A DNA stretch of 64,000 nucleotides from Eucalyptus grandis (Eukaryota > Streptophyta > Magnoliopsida > Myrtales > Myrtaceae). Under the pieces are notes generated by a model. That model was not told the DNA's origin. It ran no database searches and was given only the letters and a program-made list of their open reading frames with translations. This document shows positions 1 to 12,905 of the stretch, one piece after another; position 1 is the first letter of the stretch, and every line of letters starts with the position of its first letter. The position numbers were made by a program, and so were the translations under genes. The stretch is taken from assembly GCF_016545825.1 (NCBI RefSeq), contig NC_052621.1, positions 9,758,199-9,822,198 on the forward strand, written 5' to 3'.

Positions 1-2295
1 CGCCGGCCATCCTCCGCCCGACGCCGTCCACCATTGTTGCCTTTTTTAATTTCCTTTTTAGGTGATTTACTTTTTATCCTTTTATTTTTATTTATTTATC
101 TAGTTATTTTAAGTGCTGTCATTTTTGCTTAAGTTAGAACATGGGATGCCAATTTTAATTATTTGTATAGTTTATTATCCTTAAGGTTTTGCCTAAAACT
201 ATGTAATTATTAATTTGGTCCGTAAGACGTCGGATCATTTTTTTAATTATATTAATTTTCGAGCTTTTTGATGGTATTTTGGTTATTAAATCAATGTAAT
301 TATTAATTTGATCCGTAAGACTTCGGATTAGATTTTTAATTATTTTGAACTATTTGTCGTGATAATTAGATTTAGAATAATCGTTAATTTGACTTTGTGA
401 GACAATTGATTATTTTTTTATTTTAATCATTTATTTATTGAATATCTTGATTGTTTAGATTTAATGTTTAGTCGATAATTACTTGTCTTGGAAAAACACT
501 AAAACACTAAAAAAATAAAAAATCAAAATCAAAATCTTGCATCAAAGTATGTAGGTTTAATAAATCAGACATGTAGGATTAGGTTTATGAAATTTTCATC
601 ATCTAGTAATTATTGCTAAGTTCATTTAGTTAGAAATTGTTCGTCATTAGAATTAGGTCATTTAATTAATTTAGATTGCATATTTAATTGTTGCATTTCT
701 TTAATTTTGAATTTCATGGAAAATACAAAAAAATTAGAATAAATCCATTTCATGCTTTAGGATAGATTGCATGCTTATTCATGTTATATATTTTAGGTCA
801 TATTGCCATGTCATATCATTTCATGTTAAAATTAGTAGCATGCATTGCATGATTCTAATTAAATAAAATGAAAACCAAAATTAAGTTTGCATGTTAGGTT
901 TATTTAATTATAATTTGCTTATTAGTAAAATATTGTCATATCTAGAACTCAGGTACTTAGGTCCATACACATTTCATATTCAAGCAACACATCTAGTTAT
1001 TTTTAAATTAAGTCAATTTTCATTTAGTAAAACAAAAGAGGAACAAAAAAAATGTTATGCATGCCATATGAGTTATAGTTTAATTGTTTGTTTTAATAAA
1101 ATGTTATGCATGCTTATTCATGTTATATATTTTAGGTCATATTGCCATGTCATATCATTTCATGTTAAAATTAGTAGCATGCATTGCATGATTCTCATTA
1201 AATAAAATGAAAACCAAAATTAAGTTTGCATGTTAGGTTTATTTAATTATAATTTGCTTATTAGTAAAATATTGTCATATCTAGAACTTAGGTACTTAGG
1301 TCCATACACATTTCATATTCAAGCAACACATCTAGATATTTTTAAATTAAGTCAATTTTCATTTAGTAAAACAAAAGAGGAACAAAAAAAATGTTATGCA
1401 TGCCATATGAGTTATAGTTTAATTGTTTGTTTTAATAAAAAGGAAAATGCTAAAAGATGATCATTGCACCATTAAGTTACTTTATTTTCAATAAGAAACA
1501 TCATGTCATTAAAAAAAACTAAAGATCATTTCCTTGGTTAGTTAATAGGTTATATAATTAATCTCATTTCATATCATCATTATTTAGCATAGGTTGCATA
1601 TATGCATTAAAAAATGAATCATCATAAAAAAAATCATAAAAGAACGTGCATATAAATTACCACGTCATACATCTCATATCATACAGCATATGCATATTTA
1701 GGGTTATGTAAATTAGGTTACACACATATTGTAATGATTTGAATTATGCCACATGAATTGCATCTCATATGTCATTAAAGTAAAACTCATGCATATCAAA
1801 TTTAAATTAAGATTGCATATAATTAAAAATTAAGTGTCATGTCATTTAGAAATCATGTTTAGGGCATGCATTTTTATTAGCATTTTTTATTGAATGTTAT
1901 TTTATTGATTGTGCACCTACATAACCACCATTTGCATATTAGTAGTTTAAGTTGAAATTAATCAACATTGCTTGCAAAATATTTTTGAAATTAAAATAAA
2001 AGGTACCGAAATGGCGTTAGACTAATCTAACGTAATCATGTTCCCCTGACCCTGCGAATCTGGTTCGCAAAAGTAAAGTATTCTCCCATACTTTACTTGG
2101 GTTTCTAACCAACTCTAATTAGTTAGTGGCGGCTCCAAATTGAATATAATTGCATGTTTAAATAGATTAATTTCTTAACATTAAGTTGCGATTGGTAGAA
2201 CTTGGGAGAGTCCGTGCCAAGTCTTCGGACTTAGTAATTCATTAGCTTTCTTTAAGTAATTCATCCTTAAAAAAAAACTCAAGAGGGTCGCGACA
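1..2295. mobile_element. AT-rich LTR-like sequence, probably the 3' part of a Ty3/gypsy (Tat-type) LTR
   Basis: No gene is visible. The stretch is very AT-rich and becomes less so near 2040-2295, where it ends in ...CGACA at 2295. Two bases later comes TGGCGACCCT (2298-2307), which resembles the primer-binding site of Tat-lineage Ty3/gypsy elements. That, together with the TGGCGGCTCC-like text near 2126, is why I call it an LTR. The 5' end lies outside the window, so no terminal repeat comparison or target-site duplication can be made. It contains a diverged direct repeat of about 96 bp (around 199 and 295) and a 339-bp tandem duplication (separate entry). The putative primer-binding site is cut short by GC-rich repeat DNA. 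Confidence 0.42.
769..1438 (+). repeat. 339-bp tandem duplication
   Basis: Bases 769-1107 are repeated immediately at 1108-1438. Three single-base differences were seen (in ATTCTAATT/ATTCTCATT, ACTCAGG/ACTTAGG and TAGTTATTT/TAGATATTT). The two 76-104 residue open frames here are the same non-coding sequence read twice and are not genes. Confidence 0.93.
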
Positions 2296-2299
2296 AGTG

Positions 2300-2975
2300 G
2301 CGACCCTCATCGTGGTTGGGCAAGCTCGAGCTCGCCTAGATCCGGCGGGCCGAGCGCCCGCCTCGCCGCCTAGCGGTGGCACGGGAGGCCAAGCCTCGCC
2401 GATGGCCGGAGCTCGGCCTCGCCTTGGGCTAGGGCGAGGCTAAGTGGCGAGGCCAAGTGTAGTCGGCGTGGGCGAGGCTTGGCCTCGCCATGGTCTGGGC
2501 GAGCAAGCAAGGTCGAGCTCGCGCGCCCATTGGCGAGGCTCGGTGTTACTAGGCCACCTCGGCCTTGCTCGAGTTCGCCTGCCAAGGTGAGCTCGAGCCT
2601 CGCTAGGGGTTGGCGACGCTCGGCCTCGCCGGGGGCTGGTGATGCTTCGGCGAGTTTGCCGGCCCTCGACGGCCAATTGCCGGCCATGGCCGAGGCCGGT
2701 GACCAGCTAAAGAAAAAAGAAAAAGAAAAGAAGAAGAACAAAAAAAGAGAAGAAAAGAAAGGAGAGAGAAAATTTGTTCTTAAAAATTGTTTTAAACAAG
2801 AAATAAGTTTTTTTTCTTATTTACTGTTCCAATTTTGTTCCCGGAACAAAAAAACAGATTTGGAATAAAAACGCAAACAAACACGTTTTTGTTCTTTTTT
2901 TGTTTCCGGGAACAAAAAAATAGAAAATCGGTTCATGAACAAAAAAATAAAAATGCAACCATGCACGCCCAAAGT
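2300..2975. repeat. GC-rich-core MITE-like repeat, copy A
   Basis: An abrupt GC-rich island (about 2310-2705) of permuted GGCGAGGC/GCCTCGCC words. An A/G-rich tract and AT-rich arms follow, containing TTCCCGGAACAAAA and its near-inverse up to about 2975. Open frames on both strands are a by-product of the GC-rich simple sequence. A related core occurs at about 6945-7120. I infer a non-autonomous element; no clean terminal repeats or target duplication were established. Confidence 0.5.
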
Positions 2976-3263
2976 CTCACGTCTGATTTACTAAACAAGA
3001 TTTCATAGATGAATTTTACTATATTTACCTTACAGTAGTCCACATCATGTCCTTTTCTGTCTTTTCAGCATCTAATTTAAGGGTAATTTAGTCGGATAAG
3101 CGATACGAAACCCACTTTGGGCTTAAATTTATACACACACAATGCATAGCTCATCCATAAAATTTTTAGTCGGTAGGCCGAACCGAGTGAGCTCAGAGGC
3201 GTCGGGTCCGACCCGGTCCATCCACCGAGTTTTTTAAACACGGGCCGACTCGAACCGAGCTGG

Positions 3264-3290
3264 CTATAAATCGGAAAATCAGAAACCCTA
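3264..3290 (+). promoter_or_regulatory. core promoter of the eL42 gene: TATA-like CTATAAA and telo-box AAACCCTA
   Basis: CTATAAA lies about 95 bases before the ATG and AAACCCTA at 3283-3290. The telo-box is common in promoters and leaders of plant ribosomal protein genes. A TGGGCT (site II-like) word lies further up at 3118-3123. Confidence 0.55.
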
Positions 3291-3360
3291 GACGCCTTCC
3301 CTCAGCACAAGAGATTTCGCTGCTTCAGTTGGCCAGAGCAGAGCAGAAGCGGCGGCAACA

Positions 3361-4846
<1,486 letters not shown>

Positions 4847-5871
4847 ATGATTTCTCTAGTCTTCTGGTTCTCTGGATCTTTCAAAGACCTTTTAGCATCT
4901 GAATTTTTGTATTTTTTCTTCCTTTTTGGCCTTCCAAGATGATGTTACTGGTTATCTGAATTTGCGAGATGATTTATGTGATAGTGATTAATTTTGACTG
5001 GGATATCTTTTCAAAGACTTCGACCCCAATAGGCACGTTCTGTTTTTAAGGGGATGTTGTAGCAGTTTGAGTGGCGTAGATGAGACTCGCAGGAATCATT
5101 TCACGTTTGGAAAGTATAGGCTATATAATAGAGACACTGCGGCATCGGTTGTGGTTTGTGAAAATCTAGATCTTGAGACTAAGCACGAGAGCTGACCAAC
5201 TTTATGTTGAATGAAATTGAAGCTACGTTTCATTATGGAACAAAGCATTCTAGATGTGGCTCATTGATAATCTAAAGTGTGTGCTAGATGCATAAATAGA
5301 GTATGACACAACGAGCGGAATTTGGAAAAAATTGGTGAGGATCAATTCATTCGTCAATCCACTTGTCAAACTTGGAACTCATGCTGATCGCTTAGCAATT
5401 GGAGTCAACAGGGGGATTACTTGGATTTTGTGAGTGGGGGGTATCGTAGTTATGGAACTGCAGACCGTTCGGTCGTGAGCACTCTCTCTGTTATGGGCAT
5501 GGCGTTTACAGTGCCATTCAGACCTAGAACGAAGAGGAATTCACATGAATGTTCTTTCCGCTCTTCTACGAGCCAAAGACGATATAGATTTGCAGCAAAG
5601 AGAGCTGCATCTGACTCTTTTTCAAACCCAATTTGTCTTCGTTGCAGCGCTGTTCCTGATGTGGTGGACGTGACCAGGCTAATTATAACAGCTCGGCGTC
5701 ATGGTCCAGATCGTCATTGCCATTGTCTTAGGAGGTCGTGGGTGTGGCGTATAGTATATGACGATATCTATGTTATATATGACGATATCTATGTTATATG
5801 ATCTATAAATCTTATAAGTACTATTGTTCTTTTATCCAATCTTACCTTATCAAATCTAAAAAAGTCTAAAT
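4847..5871. other. eL42 3' flank and intergenic DNA; short tandem dimer near 5757-5800
   Basis: The 3' untranslated region of eL42 probably ends within the first few hundred bases. A 126-residue open frame at 5421-5801 has no recognisable motif, and its tail is produced by a roughly 21-bp tandem dimer containing GACGATATCTATGTTATAT, so I do not call it a gene. Confidence 0.5.
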
Positions 5872-6530
5872 TAGGGATGAGTATCGATTTATGGTCAACC
5901 TTGGACCAATCCTACATAAGCCCAATTCTGCTGGTCTTAGTTTGGTTCTCAAGGGGATTGAGTTGGGTCCCTAATCCTAAGATCTCTGGATCAATACTGT
6001 ATATGTTGGTCTTCGGTTCTACGAGTTTAGAATTGGTCCAAACCGGATCAACCCTAGTATATCTAAAATATTATATATAATATATTATTTATAACATTTT
6101 TGCATATAATATTATGAGTATTGTTGATAAATGATTACAAGAACTTCCTATCTTGTCCCATATCTCTAAGAACGGTCTTAATTATTTTTATGGTTTCTTG
6201 CTTTTAGCAAGTTTAAAGTTTTTATTATTGTCTTATCTTAAATTTGTTGAATATATATTAGTATTTATAGTTTGGTTACATAATATTGCATTGTCGATAG
6301 ATATATAATTTGAAATGGTAAGTTTGTATTTTTAGAGAGCACAAAAAATGAAACAAAAAAATTATCATGGGTTGACCTTGGAACCGAACCGAGTCTATCA
6401 AGTAGGTCTGATCCTCGACCTTAGGCTTAATTAAATTTGTTCTCGGTTCCAAAAATTAAAGACCTGTATTATGCGGTTAGTTTTAGGGTTAGGGGGTGGA
6501 TTGACCCAACTTGGATCATGCTCACTCCTA
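5872..6530. mobile_element. hAT-like non-autonomous element (MITE), 659 bp
   Basis: The ends are inverted: left TAGGGATGAGTATCGAT, right (reverse complement) TAGGAGTGAGCATGATC. Flanks are GTCTAAAT (5864-5871) and ATCTAAAC (6531-6538), a probable 8-bp target-site duplication with two mismatches, as expected for hAT. The interior has no transposase-like frame. Subterminal words such as GGTTGACCTTGGAACCGAACC are the usual composition of this family. Confidence 0.72.
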
Positions 6531-6759
6531 ATCTAAACTACGGTATGTAGCTTAATATTTTATGCTCGGTATAAAAGAATCCTTCAATATTTCGGACAGA
6601 AGTAACAATGTAGGAAAGTGGAGAGGGTGAAGTTTTGGAAAATGCCAAATGTGCTGAAACTATTGGGTGATGTGACATGTTTTAATTAATTGAAGAAATA
6701 GCACAACTGCATTCAACCATTAGCTTTTCAGGAAATGTTGGGTAATCGTTCTTATTTCT

Positions 6760-7470
6760 CTTGAGAAATACTTTTTTGTAATTTTGTTTCCTAAGCGAGT
6801 TTCCGAACATTCGAAAGTGTTTAATAATTGCATAAAATTTTTATTCTTGAAATAAAAATGCGTTTGGTACAATATTCAATTTTTTTTTGTGACTTAATTT
6901 TTTAAATTTTTTAAATAATTTTATTACATCTTTTTTTTTTTTCTTTAGCCAATTGTCGGCCCCGATGAAGCCAAGCTCTCCCAGCCATCGACAAGGTTGA
7001 ACCTTGCTAGGCCACCATGATGTTGGCCTTGCCATGGCCCGGCAACACTAACCTTGTGGTAGCACAACAAGGCTTAGGTCATCAAGGCTTGGTCTTGTCG
7101 AGGGCCAACGACAGGCTAAATGAAGAAGAATAAGAAAAGAGAAAAAAAAAGGCTTTGATTCTAAAATGAGATTTGCTAACATAACAATCCTTAAAAACTA
7201 TGAAAATAACAATCTATTATGAGCCAAATTCTTGAAAAAGTAAATCCCACAATAATTTATGATTATTTTTTAATTAATTTTTTTATGATTTATAATACAT
7301 TGTTATTCTCGAGTATATTAAAAATTGGTATGCAATCATTTCTCTTCTAAAATTATTCTTGGTTACAAAGAAGTAACATTTTTTTACTTCTTGATTCTAT
7401 TTCAAGAACAAATTTAACCTAAAAACAAAAAAGTCGCATATGTCAAGGAATAAAATAATAGAATCAGGGA
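6760..7470. repeat. GC-rich-core MITE-like repeat, copy B
   Basis: Core at about 6945-7120 with AGCCAATTGTCGGCC and GACAGGCTAAATGAAGAAG, matching the style and some words of copy A (GGCCAATTGCCGGC, CAGCTAAAGAAAAAAG). Flanks are AT-rich arms with T-runs. Boundaries are approximate and no coding frame is supported. Confidence 0.45.
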
Positions 7471-8212
7471 TTGTTTGGCATGGTACCAAGAAAGCCCTTA
7501 AAATAGCCATCATTTAGTGGAAAAACTTTTGCAAGAAATCTTGGGAGGATATACCATTGCTCGTGGCTCATGGGTGCTTGATTAGACCACATGTCACGCA
7601 ACATAAGACGCAACATAAGACTCCCTCCACAACTTGTTTCATTAAATAAGTTAAAAAAAAAAAAAAAAGAAGGAAAGAGAGCCTTTATATATCCATCTGA
7701 AAATTCATCCTAAATCCGGCCATAATGTTATATACAATACAAATAAACTGAAAATGTCCTATCGCAATTAAGTAGGAAAAATAGTGACAATAATTAATCA
7801 GTTCTTCAATGAGTTTGCTCCGTACACTTCAATAAACTCACATTACATATTTACTATGTTAAACGATCAAACTACCCCAGCGATATCATTAATCACAATG
7901 TCTGCTGAACATTAAAAAATGTCTTTCGTGCCCAAAGGCTCGAATTATTTGCAAAACAAACAAAGAGCGAGAACCACCATGCAAAAAACATCTCCAAATA
8001 ATAATCATGACCTAAAAGAGCCATAAATTAAATGTTTGGCTGTGCCGCATCAGCTAAAAGAGACGATCTATATTATACGCGTACAAAGACCTTATTTATT
8101 CTTTCCCTAACCTAATCTAGAATCCAACGCTAACGCTAACAATACAGTCTAGAGGCTTCAACTAGGCACGTGCATAACCATGTGCTCGTCTGGTTCATAC
8201 GTAATCAAGGTT
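7471..8212. other. intergenic DNA, 3' flank of the unknown minus-strand gene
   Basis: AT-rich, with a poly-A run at 7652-7668. No coding frame or RNA gene recognised. The part nearest 8212 probably includes the 3' untranslated region of the gene on the minus strand. Confidence 0.4.
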
Positions 8213-11169
8213 TTACGCAAGCTTGCGAGTAAACTGGCACCAGCGATTGTAGGAGGCCTGGAGGTTTGGCCAGTCCGAGGAGGAGACGGTGAACTCCTGG
8301 AACCAGTTCGTGAGGATCACTTCTTGGTCGAAAGCGGGCAGGCTCGAGATCACCTCGTCCATCGCCCGCTCGGCCTCGACCTTCTCAAGGCCTGTCATGA
8401 CGGGGTAGGCGAGGCCGTTGCTCCCGTGGCAGCAAAGCGGGAGCCAGAGGCTGAGGAGCCCGAACTTCACCTCGCTCGATATGAATGCACTCTCCTGCCG
8501 GAGCTCGCTGGACAAAATAGCTGCATAAAGAAAGAGTGTATATCAGTAATTGAAATCTTTTCTCGCACAGACGAAGCTAACTTCTAAAGAATATGATGAG
8601 ATACTTTATTTTAGGATAAAACTGAGCCAAACTACTTATGCTATCTTAGATACAATTCAATTTTGTATACTATAAACTAGACTGATACTAAACTAAATTT
8701 AAAAAAGAGCATTACCAAAGATCTTGATGATGAAGCCTTGGACTCTAGGGTTAGCACCAAGACAAAGAGAAGCCAATCCTGAGGCAAAGCTCCATTGCTC
8801 CAACACTTCGTCCAAAGATCCAAACTCCCTGAGCTTGTTAGTTATCCAGAGCAGCTCCTGCGCCAGCTTCTCCGCTGCCATCTCCCCTTCGTCCATGCCA
8901 GCGGCTCCTGTGAGTTGCCTGCTGCCATGCCATGGAAGCGTGCCATTCTTCATGTACCGGACCACAGCGCCAACACACACGTTGACCCCCTTGAGATAGG
9001 AGTTGATGTAGGAGCCCATAGGGAGCGCACGGATAATGCTTGTCGGAAACACGCTCGAGTTGTTACCCTTTAATTGGGTTTGCTGGAGGGAGCTGTAGAG
9101 GAGGCTCGAGGTGCGTGAGAATGCCGAAGCTAGGGCCATCCGATTGATCTCCAGGAGGTCTTCGTGTCCCTCCCTCGCATTCTCCTCCAGGATCCTATCG
9201 GCCATGGACATTGCGAACTGGTACTTCCTCGACGAGGCGGGGATGTCGTTCAACAGCGCCAAGATCTATTACCAGAGAAATCGGATGATCAGTTAATGGT
9301 AGCGCAAACCGTGCCTTATAATCATCATTTCTGTGATGAATTACAGTAAGTTTTGAGCATTAAAATACATGGTGTCGCGGACTAAATTCACGTTTAAATT
9401 ACGAATCTCTTAGATTATCTTCTAAAAACGACACACTAATCATTCTTTAATAAACTTGACATCTTTCTGATTAACTAATCACGAGAGGAAAACCAAAAAG
9501 CGAATGTCGTCCTATTTATTGTTGAAATAGAAACGGAAATATGCTGTGGTAAGAAGTTCTTCATTTTATTATAAAAAAACTTGATCAAACAAGCTTCCAT
9601 TGATCAGATGAGGTCAATTAAGTCCGATGATCATTACGACAAACGACAAAGTATATTAGAGAAGGACAAATAAGGGAAAAATATAAATAAAAGGAAAGCA
9701 AAAAGGGACAAAAAAAAGTGTTTTTCTTTATCTGGTGTGGTGTTATTCGACGGTTACGTGGCAAAGCCGGTGGAACGAAAGCTTGCATGTGAAGCATTTG
9801 TTCCCTGAAGTGCGATGTTTGCCGCCACGACGGATCTTACCGCCATAAATGCTGTCGAAACACTAAGAAGCTCAGGAACGACAGGCAAAATGACAAAGAA
9901 CTCCACATAAAATAAGAAACAAAACGAGCCGAACCGAACAGCAGTGGGAAATTTCACAGCTGCCGGATTTCTCCACCAATCAAAACTCGCGTCACCGAAA
10001 GCTGTCGAGCCTCTTTAGGAACTTCCAGGTTTCGAAAACTTAGCTCTAACGAAATCGAACACAGACCCATTTTCGTTTTGTGGGCTTATTATAATCTTAA
10101 CCTTCCCTGCAAGAACTTGCATCATCTAAGGTTTGCGCGACCTCCCTTTATGGCGAAAGCATTCAGCTCTTATAAGTAGCTATTACGGGGGTGAAGCCGT
10201 CGGTGGATGTCCTAGAATAGGGCAACACGATCGTGTAGTGACTGGAAGTAAGGGTTGGAATCGGAAAACGATGTAAGGAAGAAGGAGAAGGAGAAGGAGA
10301 AGAAGGACAGCAGCAATTATAATAAAATAGAAGAGGGTGGTGATATGGCTGTGAACAGTTACAAGCATGTGCTGTATTGGAACTTGGAACATATGTCTGT
10401 GTTGTATATTATATGCAGCATAAGCAAAGAAGCGGATATACTTTGCGAAAAAAGAAAAGTTTTCGACTCCCATAACTGGAAAATACATGTTTTATCTGAG
10501 GAGCGTTACCTACCACAATGACTTCTAGAGAAAAATGAAATGTTTGTAATGAACCATAGGTCAAGCGAAGGATTTGCACATTAAGAAAATCTTAGTAACG
10601 TATTATTCTCATCAACGCTACTTATAGAGATATAAATAATGCGTAAACAGGCACATAGCTAGTAAATAAGCAGAAACACTTACGTGGGAAAGAGCTCGGC
10701 CGAGGGCTCGAATGGAGGGACCATCCACATCCTCGCGCAGGATCATCTCCAGCGAGGAGGAAGAAGACGGTAGTGCCAGCGCTGACGCCGAGGTTGCTGC
10801 TGCCGGGTAGGTGAGCAAAGGCGGGAAGTTGAAGGCTCCGGGGACGCCGGAGGCTAGCCGAGCTGACTGGAGCGGATACTGGAGGTGGCCGCCCAAGCTG
10901 GGGAAGTGGTCCGTGAGGACCCTAAGGAACCAGAGAGTGACCCAGGCCATGAGCATGACCATGAAGCGGAGGTGGTCGGAGAGCAGCCACCTGTCGGTGG
11001 AGGGGAGGGGGCTTTTGGAGGGAGAGGCGGCGGAGACTAGGGTTTTGGCAGCCACATTCACGGTGGTGGTGAAGATGGAGCACATGAAGGATGAGGGTGA
11101 TGGTGACGATGATGAGGAGTAAGGCCTGGTTCTAAGGCCGTAGCGCTCCATTTCGAGTGATCCTTTCAT
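8213..11169 (-). CDS. uncharacterised plant protein with N-terminal membrane segment, three exons
   Basis: Exons on the minus strand: 11169-10684, 9265-8716 and 8520-8213. Donors are GTAAGT and GTAATG, and both introns are GT-AG. The joined frame is 447 residues (441 if the second methionine, MERYGLRT, is used; I cannot decide). Residues 15-30 are serine-rich. Residues about 68-86 (LRFMVMLMAWVTLWFLRVL) look like one membrane segment or anchor. The C-terminal two thirds is helical and soluble in character, with tryptophan-rich stretches such as NWFQEF and GLLSLWLPLC. I do not recognise a named domain; it resembles conserved plant proteins of unknown role. Intron 1 is 1.4 kb. A TATAAATA box lies on the minus strand at 11283-11276, followed by a CT-rich leader, which supports a real promoter. 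No frame damage seen. Confidence 0.82.
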
Positions 11170-11275
11170 GGTGTTTTCCTTTTCGATCTACGAGGCTTGA
11201 TGGTTAGTTGGAAGGAGGGAGAGGGAGAGAGGGAGAGAGAGAGGAGGGAAGATTCTAGGATGGCGCAAAGAGAAG

Positions 11276-11283
11276 TATTTATA
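11276..11283 (-). promoter_or_regulatory. TATA box of the unknown minus-strand gene
   Basis: TATAAATA on the minus strand, about 107-114 bases before the first ATG. A CT-rich (GAGA-type) leader lies between it and the start codon. Confidence 0.55.
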
Positions 11284-12905
11284 GAGAATTGAGAGTAAAA
11301 GGACAAGCGAGAGAAAGAGGAGAGAGAATTCTTTCAATCGGATGTCTGCAACTTGAGTCACTCAAGAACTTATTATGGAAAATAGTGTATTTACGTGCTA
11401 TGTTATCGTGATATCATCTAATGAGCTAATAGTTTCTTCCCACTTAGTCGGCATCATAACTATAAATTGAAAGGTTTTATCGGAATTAATGTTAATTTAA
11501 TTCATAAGATTCGATGGTATACCGTGATGATATGACATATGATGTTTCGTATGTTTGATAAAATGTGATAATTTTCTCGTAGTCAAGGAGCCAAAAGAAG
11601 TATAAATATCCACTGTATGTGGCGGTGATAATGTTATTCCACCATGTTTTGCAGCTTTGGAAACTAGTGAGAGCTAGCTAGCTTCTTCAATTCCCAATGA
11701 CCTAAGACTTCTTCTTTTTGTATAAAATAAGCCGAAGCGATTACTAGGTCTCGGTATGTTGGGCATAAATAAAGTCGGACGTAGCTTTTTTTTTTCCCCC
11801 TCTTCCAATCAACAAAAGGGTGGGAGATAGGGAAGGGTAACGACGCGTGTTTTCGGCTTGTCTTGGTCAGGCCCAGGCCCTAAAATCTTTTGTTTGTACG
11901 ATCTGGAGGCCGAATCGCAATCGTTGAGCCCAAGTAATGGAGGCTCCAAAAATTCCGTGGGGGAGTAGTGATCCTTGGGGCGAGAGGCCCGGACATGATG
12001 CGGCTCCCGGCAGTTTTTTAGAATATACAGAGATAAAAATAACCCGAATTGCATGCTGAACAACGGGAATGATTTCTGGATTATATATGTGAAATTAGAG
12101 GAAACTCACAAGGGATTTTCTTTTCTTTTTTTTCTAATGTAAGGACAACATTTAGCATGGGTATTCCAATGTTTATCGTGCTTAGATGAGAAACACAACC
12201 AACCAAGAACGATAATTTCCTAAAAAAGGGCTTATGAACAATACCTGATGTGGGACTTTACCAAAAAAAACAATACCTGATGTGAGTTATTCCAATATTT
12301 ACATCTTACAGTTCATATTTAATGGCCTATTGAAAAAAAAAATAATTAAGAAAAGAAGATGGAAAGATAATTTTCTTTTTCCCTAAATTCCATCGTTACC
12401 ATGCCAACAAAACTGAAATAACAACCCTTCATAAGTTTACAAAGTAAACAGAACAAACTCAAATTTCTAATTTCCTAAGCACAGGTAATAACCCTTGCTA
12501 AGTATCCAAGAAGCACTCAAAAAATGTGTGCAAAGCTCTTGTTCTTCAGGACTAAGGTTACGAAGGTACAAATTCTTGCTGTCAGACTTTTTTATCTGGA
12601 TGGCATTTTCTGACCGCGAAATCCATGGAGGTTAGGCTGCATACCAAATATTAGGAAAGTGAAAGATGATGCAGAGTCTGAAAATTTGCAGCAGGAAAAG
12701 AAGTGTGAACTCTCCAAAATGTAATGGATGATATTCGAGCAATAATCTGAGGCCATCTGCTACTGCTGAGAGAGTCGGAATCGATTCGGCTCATGCATCT
12801 GGAGCATAGATCATTTTCCAAAGCGTACGGAGACTGGAGACAATTTTTTCCAAGAGGAAAGCACCGAATACATAGATGGTAACTATTGTGACAATTTATG
12901 CAGAG
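11284..12905. other. intergenic DNA between two minus-strand genes
   Basis: Upstream region of the unknown gene and 3' flank of the PPR gene. It holds a tiny poly-A-tailed insertion at 12239-12284 (separate entry). An 84-residue open frame at 11809-12063 has no family signature and is not called. Confidence 0.4.
12239..12284 (+). mobile_element. micro-insertion with poly-A tail and 14-bp target-site duplication
   Basis: The 14-mer CAATACCTGATGTG occurs at 12239-12252 and again at 12271-12284. Between them lies only GGACTTTACC plus a run of A. A short 3' tail ending in poly-A inside a perfect duplication is what a heavily 5'-truncated SINE/LINE insertion leaves. A second case with nearly the same tail is at 29458-29509. 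Confidence 0.55.

Noticed and set aside
2370..2868. Overlapping open frames on both strands in the GC-rich island
   Set aside because: Low-complexity GC words keep several frames open at once; composition artefact.
5421..5801. 126-residue open frame
   Set aside because: No family signature, no splice or promoter context, and its end is generated by a short tandem repeat.
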